Shown here piece by piece: positions 15,545 through 18,774 of a stretch of DNA of 18,774 nt. The number at the start of each line of letters is the position of its first letter. Within the stretch, counting starts at the first letter, position 1. Both the position numbers and the translations under genes were made by a program. The notes beneath the pieces were generated by a model, which ran no database searches, was not told the DNA's origin, and saw only the letters and a list, made by a program, of their open reading frames with translations. The stretch is from QPIN01 sp964472945. GTDB taxonomy: Bacteria > Pseudomonadota > Gammaproteobacteria > Methylococcales > Methylomonadaceae. The DNA lies in contig CAYYNM010000040.1 in NCBI GenBank assembly GCA_964472945.1, forward strand, positions 1 to 18,774, in the 5' to 3' direction.

Positions 15545-16552
15545 TTATAGAGCAGCAATAATAGCTTCGCCCATTTCAATAGTGCCTGTTTTTGAATCTG
15601 GGTTTAAGTCGGGTGTAACATAAACACTTTCTTCTACTATTTTTTCTACAGCTACTTTAATTTTATTAGCGGCTTCTGTTTCACCCAAATAATTTAACAT
15701 CATTACACCAGCCATAATAACAGCCGTAGGGTTAGCTATATTTTTACCTGCAATATCAGGAGCACTACCATGAACCGCTTCAAATAATGCAGCATCAGAG
15801 CCAATATTTGCTCCCGGAATTAACCCTAAGCCTCCTACTAGACCGGCTGTTAAGTCAGATAAAATATCACCAAACATATTTGTGGTTACAATAACATCGA
15901 ATTGGCTTGGATCCATTATTAAGTGCATACATGTTGCATCAACTATCTTGTCATCAAATTCAATTTCAGGGTATTTTTTAGCGACTTCTCTTGCAGTATC
16001 TAAAAATAATCCTGAGGTGAATTTTAATATATTTGCTTTATGACATGCAGTTACTTTTTTACGTCCATTTTCTTTGGCGTATTTAAAGGCATATTCTACG
16101 ATACGTTTAGAGCCTTCCTTGGTAATAACGGCTAAACTTTCAGCAACATCTTTTTGTCTGGTTAAATAATGTTCAAGACCTAAATACAGGCCTTCGGTAT
16201 TTTCTCTAACGATAACAATATCAACATTATCAAATTTAGTTTGAGCACCTTTCCAGGTTTTAGCTGGGCGGATGTTAGCATATAAATCATATTTTTGACG
16301 TAGAGCAACATTAATACTTCTAAAGCCGCCACCCACAGGGGTTGTTAAAGGGCCTTTAAAAGCAATCCTATTTTTATCGATAGATGCCAATGTTTCATCT
16401 GGAATAGGGGTTCCATGTTTATCAAAAGCAGCCATACCCGCATCAGCTTCTTCCCAGTTTATGTTTACGCCCGTTGCATCAATAATTTTGACCGCAACGT
16501 CCATAATAGATGGGCCAATACCATCACCTTTAATTAAGGTAACATTATGCAT
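15545..16552 (-). CDS. icd: NAD-type isocitrate dehydrogenase (IDH/IPMDH family)
   Basis: A beta-decarboxylating dehydrogenase of 335 residues, starting at the ATG at 16552, which has GGAG 7 nt upstream; a GTG 13 codons earlier lacks this. Substrate motifs are GGFRSINVALRQKYDLYANIRPA (about 75-97) and VRENTEGLYLGLEH (115-128). The metal/nucleotide motif is NMFGDILSDLTAGLVGG (225-241). HGSAPDIAGKNIANP (261-275) has Asp266-Ile267, where NADP enzymes carry Lys-Tyr, so NAD is the expected cofactor. It converts isocitrate to 2-oxoglutarate and CO2 in the cytoplasm. Homoisocitrate dehydrogenase is the closest alternative and cannot be fully excluded. It is divergent from mtdB across 125 bp. Confidence 0.85.
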   Translation of the reverse strand: MHNVTLIKGDGIGPSIMDVAVKIIDATGVNINWEEADAGMAAFDKHGTPIPDETLASIDKNRIAFKGPLTTPVGGGFRSINVALRQKYDLYANIRPAKTWKGAQTKFDNVDIVIVRENTEGLYLGLEHYLTRQKDVAESLAVITKEGSKRIVEYAFKYAKENGRKKVTACHKANILKFTSGLFLDTAREVAKKYPEIEFDDKIVDATCMHLIMDPSQFDVIVTTNMFGDILSDLTAGLVGGLGLIPGANIGSDAALFEAVHGSAPDIAGKNIANPTAVIMAGVMMLNYLGETEAANKIKVAVEKIVEESVYVTPDLNPDSKTGTIEMGEAIIAAL

Positions 16553-16605
16553 TTTATAGTCTCCAAGTTTTAAATAGCCTAAATGATACACAAATCCACA
16601 TATTT

Positions 16606-16635
16606 TTGCTGAATCAAGTGTTATTAAACTATAAT
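16606..16635 (+). promoter_or_regulatory. Sigma-70 promoter for the tandem mtdB operon
   Basis: TTGCTG (16606-16611) and a perfect TATAAT (16630-16635) are separated by 18 bp within the 125-bp gap shared with divergent icd. Transcription would start near 16642, giving a leader of about 36 nt before the ATG at 16678. No clear -35/-10 pair was found for icd on the opposite strand. Confidence 0.6.
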
Positions 16636-16677
16636 CATCAGATATTTACTGAAAAGAGACATACACTAGAGACTATT

Positions 16678-17586
16678 ATGGAAAAATCATTCATCTTACA
16701 CATGCTCACAACTGCCAAAAACTTAAGCCCATTTGATGTAAATATGGCTTTGGATGCGGGTTGGGTTTCAGCAGTCCCCTATACCAATGTTGAAGCAAGT
16801 GAAGTAAAAGACCTTATTCAAGATGTTATCTTTTCTCGTAGTGCCAAAGCTCTGAAAAGAACAGGTATATTTATTGGAGGCAGAGATACCAAGCAAGCCA
16901 CAGATATGTTAAAAGCGGCCAAGAACTCAATGTTTTCACCTTTTGAAGTTTCTGTTTTTGCAGACCCTAGTGGTGCTTTTACAACGGCCGCAGGTATGGT
17001 GGCAGCCGTTGAAAGTGAGTTAGATGAAAAATTTAACACGACTCTTGCCGGTAAAACCCTGCTTGCACTAGGAGGCACTGGGCCAGTAGGCCAAGCAGCA
17101 GCTGTTTTAGCGGCTCAAGCAGGTGCAAATGTAAGAATTATTGGTAGGCAGCTAGATAAAGCACAACATGTAGCTGAGTTATGTAGTGAAGAGTTTGGAG
17201 ATGGAAAAATTAAAATACTAGCAGGAACTAATGCTGATATTGATAACTATATTAAGACAGCTGAGGTTGTATTCGCAACGGGTGCAGCTGGAATTGAATT
17301 ATTAAGTGCCGAGCATATTGCCGCAGCAACATCACTTATGGTTGCGGCAGATATTAATGCGGTTCCTCCTTCTGGTATTGTCGGTCTGGATGCCTTTGAT
17401 AATGGTAAAGTGATTGAGGGGAGCCAGTGCGGAGCAGTTGGCTTAGGTGCTTTAGCGATTGGTAATATTAAATATAAAACGCAAAGTCAATTATTAAAAC
17501 AAATGATTGACAGTGAAAAGCCAGTTTATCTGCATTTTGAGCATGCATTTGAGGTTGCTCGTCAAATTGTAAAATCAACTAAATAA
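16678..17586 (+). CDS. mtdB: NAD(P)-dependent methylene-H4MPT dehydrogenase, paralogue 1
   Basis: An MtdA/MtdB-family protein of 302 residues. The conserved N-terminal substrate region has ILHML, SPFDVNMALDAG and FIGGRD (65-70), then FADPSGAFTTAA (94-105). The Rossmann glycine motif is GGTGPVG (132-138), and DINAVPPSGI and GLGALAIGNIKYKTQ follow. It oxidises methylene-tetrahydromethanopterin to methenyl-H4MPT with NAD(P), the second pterin step of formaldehyde oxidation in methylotrophs. The tip of the second Rossmann strand is IIGRQ (Arg157), a residue often linked to NADP binding. The ATG at 16678 is preceded by AGAG; the frame stays open 24 codons further upstream, but that extension overlaps the promoter. 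A second copy follows after 9 bp. MtdC-like specificity is an alternative. Confidence 0.87.
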   Translation: MEKSFILHMLTTAKNLSPFDVNMALDAGWVSAVPYTNVEASEVKDLIQDVIFSRSAKALKRTGIFIGGRDTKQATDMLKAAKNSMFSPFEVSVFADPSGAFTTAAGMVAAVESELDEKFNTTLAGKTLLALGGTGPVGQAAAVLAAQAGANVRIIGRQLDKAQHVAELCSEEFGDGKIKILAGTNADIDNYIKTAEVVFATGAAGIELLSAEHIAAATSLMVAADINAVPPSGIVGLDAFDNGKVIEGSQCGAVGLGALAIGNIKYKTQSQLLKQMIDSEKPVYLHFEHAFEVARQIVKSTK

Positions 17587-17595
17587 GGATTTAAA

Positions 17596-18492
17596 ATGCC
17601 AAAGCGCAGTATTCTTCATATGTTTGACCCTATGCCAAATAATAGCCCTTTTGATATTAATATGGCATTAGATACAGGGTTTGATGTATTAATGCCTTAT
17701 AGCAACGTTAAATTGGAAAGCATTTATGGTTTAACCCAGGACGCTATTTTTTCTCGTAGTCCATCGGGTATAAAAAAGACAAGTATTTTTATTGGTGGTC
17801 GTGATATGGGGCTAGCAATGGATATGATGAGTGCTGCACAGCAAGCGATGGTTCCACCTTTTGAAATTTCCGTACTCGCAGACCCTAGTGGAGCGTTTAC
17901 TACAGCAGCAGCACTGGTTGCTTGTGTAGAAAAGCAATTAAAGCTCAAGCACAATAAAGAACTTAAAGATTGTAAAGCACTGGTTTTTGGTGGGACAGGT
18001 CCAGTGGGTATTGCCACAGGTGTAATCGCTTCTTTAGCAGGTGCTGATACATCTTTGGTGGACCATATGTCTATTGATGCTGCTATTGATGCTGCTAAAC
18101 AATATAATCGCCGTTGTCAAAGTACACTTTCAAGTGCTGTCGCAGGTTCTGATGAAGAAAAAATAGCATTAATAGCCGATGCAGATATTATTTTTTGTAC
18201 CGCTAAAGCAGGGGTTCAAGTGTTAAGTACCGATGTATTGGCTTATGCCAAACAACTTAAAGTTGCCGGCGATGTAAATGCTGTTCCACCTGCAGGCATT
18301 GCAGGTATTGGAGCAAATGATACGAGTATTGAACTAACGAGTCCGGCTGGTGCAATAGGTATTGGTGCATTGGCTATTGGGAATGTGAAATACCAGGTAC
18401 AGCATAGATTACTGGAATTAAGCTTATCATCTGCTAAACCTATCTATCAGGATTTTAGAAATGCTTTTATAGAGGCTCAAAAAATTGTATAA
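17596..18492 (+). CDS. mtdB: NAD(P)-dependent methylene-H4MPT dehydrogenase, paralogue 2
   Basis: A 298-residue protein with the same architecture as the preceding gene: SILHM, SPFDINMALDTG, TQDAIFSRSP, FIGGRD (65-70), LADPSGAFTTAA (94-105), GGTGPVG (132-138), DVNAVPPAGI and IGIGALAIGNVKYQVQH. By hand alignment the two proteins are about 55% identical (82 of 150) over their first 150 residues without gaps, so this is an old duplication. The second Rossmann strand ends in LVDHM (Asp156), the acidic residue that usually favours NAD over NADP, unlike Arg157 in paralogue 1. A good Shine-Dalgarno, AAGGA, precedes the ATG, and the genes are 9 bp apart, so they are co-transcribed. This copy looks closer to textbook MtdB as I recall it. 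Confidence 0.87.
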   Translation: MPKRSILHMFDPMPNNSPFDINMALDTGFDVLMPYSNVKLESIYGLTQDAIFSRSPSGIKKTSIFIGGRDMGLAMDMMSAAQQAMVPPFEISVLADPSGAFTTAAALVACVEKQLKLKHNKELKDCKALVFGGTGPVGIATGVIASLAGADTSLVDHMSIDAAIDAAKQYNRRCQSTLSSAVAGSDEEKIALIADADIIFCTAKAGVQVLSTDVLAYAKQLKVAGDVNAVPPAGIAGIGANDTSIELTSPAGAIGIGALAIGNVKYQVQHRLLELSLSSAKPIYQDFRNAFIEAQKIV

Positions 18493-18506
18493 ATAATCGC
18501 AACAGA

Positions 18507-18532
18507 AAATTGTAGAGCGGACTAAAGTCCGC
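18507..18532 (+). repeat. 26-nt palindromic element, copy B (3' of the second mtdB)
   Basis: AAATTGTAGA followed by the hairpin GCGGACTAAAGTCCGC (18517-18532), 14 bp after the mtdB stop. It matches the minus strand of copy A (15483-15508) at 24 of 26 positions. Relative to the gene before it, each copy has the same orientation. Confidence 0.75.
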
Positions 18533-18560
18533 AATAAGCAACATAATTTTACCTTGCTCT

Positions 18561-18587
18561 TCTCTGTGCTCTCAGTGTACTCCGTGG
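18561..18587. repeat. Three tandem degenerate 9-bp units (NCTCNGTGN)
   Basis: TCTCTGTGC, TCTCAGTGT and ACTCCGTGG lie head to tail at 18561-18569, 18570-18578 and 18579-18587. The stretch is non-coding and sits between two palindromic repeats. It resembles a short CTCTGTG-type low-complexity repeat recalled from intergenic DNA of other bacteria, which was not checked. Confidence 0.55.
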
Positions 18588-18626
18588 TAAAAAATAATTA
18601 AGTAGGTAACTATATTTATTCTAACA

Positions 18627-18685
18627 TTTGGAAGTGAGGCTTTAGCCTCGCCTGAACCTTGCGAGGCTAAAGCCTCACTTCCAAA
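18627..18685 (+). terminator. Perfect 25-bp inverted repeat, hairpin after the mtdB operon
   Basis: Arms at 18627-18651 and 18661-18685 are exact reverse complements (25 bp) around the 9-nt spacer CTGAACCTT, followed by AATATTTT. Each arm contains its own small palindrome, GAGGCTTTAGCCTC or GAGGCTAAAGCCTC, so it could fold as one long hairpin or two short ones. It probably ends mtdB transcription, and it shares the CTTTAG/CTAAAG core with the other repeats in the window. Confidence 0.65.
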
Positions 18686-18718
18686 AATATTTTAATTCAA
18701 ATTGTTAGGGTAAGGGAG

Positions 18719-18766
18719 ATGGAAAAAATTAATTATCCAGAATTAGACTACTCATTCAACACATGA
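18719..18766 (+). CDS. 15-codon micro-ORF, possible leader peptide
   Basis: ATG to TGA encoding MEKINYPELDYSFNT. Upstream TTAGGGTAAGGGAG gives an AGGG eight bases before the ATG. Its TGA overlaps an ATG (ACATGAC, 18763) that opens MTTL before the window ends, with no Shine-Dalgarno of its own. The arrangement fits a small coupled leader ORF upstream of an unseen gene, but a chance ORF or mis-read start is equally possible. I do not recognise the peptide. Confidence 0.3.
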   Translation: MEKINYPELDYSFNT

Positions 18767-18774
18767 CAACCCTT

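Noticed and set aside
16553..16591. N-terminal extension of icd from a GTG at 16591
   Set aside because: The ATG at 16552 has GGAG at good spacing and directly precedes the conserved VTLIKGDGIGP start.
17587..17595. The two mtdB genes as a recent duplication or assembly artefact
   Set aside because: The proteins differ at nearly half of the compared positions, including cofactor-tip residues, so they are long-separated paralogues.
18507..18685. CRISPR array or insertion-sequence ends in the right-hand repeat cluster
   Set aside because: The repeats are not regularly spaced direct copies with spacers, and no cas gene, transposase or target-site duplication is seen.

Overview
The window looks like chromosomal DNA from an AT-rich gammaproteobacterial methylotroph, most likely a methanotroph of the order Methylococcales. 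The strongest pointer is a tandem pair of methylene-tetrahydromethanopterin dehydrogenase (MtdB-family) genes at the right end, next to an NAD-type isocitrate dehydrogenase. Typical gammaproteobacterial housekeeping genes (queC, rlmG, dnaQ, mrcB, nspC, fau) fill much of the rest. No transposase, phage gene, CRISPR array, tRNA or rRNA was seen.

Left part (1-3113): the 3' end of queC (queuosine precursor) converges on rbgA/ylqF (ribosome-assembly GTPase), with a strong hairpin between them. Divergent from rbgA is rlmG (23S rRNA methyltransferase), whose stop overlaps the start of dnaQ (proofreading exonuclease).

Centre (3114-12663): a signalling-rich stretch. A very large minus-strand gene encodes one polypeptide with an NCS1 nucleobase-transporter-like membrane domain, a cysteine cluster, two extra membrane helices, then PAS, GGDEF, EAL and a C-terminal zinc-binding CZB-like domain. 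Upstream of it lies mrcB (penicillin-binding protein 1B). Next comes a second cyclic-di-GMP protein whose N-terminal receiver domain has lost its phosphoacceptor aspartate and conserved lysine. Divergent from that gene is an HDOD-domain protein with a degenerate HD motif.

Right-centre (12687-15405): a tight three-gene operon runs on the minus strand: fau (5-formyl-THF cyclo-ligase), nspC (carboxynorspermidine decarboxylase) and an NADPH-type quinone oxidoreductase/MDR gene.

Right part (15406-18774): NAD-type icd and two tandem mtdB paralogues are transcribed divergently from a shared 125-bp region. The paralogues differ at the residue expected to select NAD versus NADP. Both outer 3' ends of this module carry the same 26-nt palindromic element. 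The final intergenic stretch stacks three kinds of repeat, then a 15-codon micro-ORF that overlaps by ATGA the possible start of another gene running off the window.

The most unusual items are the transporter-GGDEF-EAL-CZB fusion, the pseudo-receiver cyclic-di-GMP protein, the diverged mtdB pair, and the family of CTAAAG-cored palindromes in several intergenic gaps.
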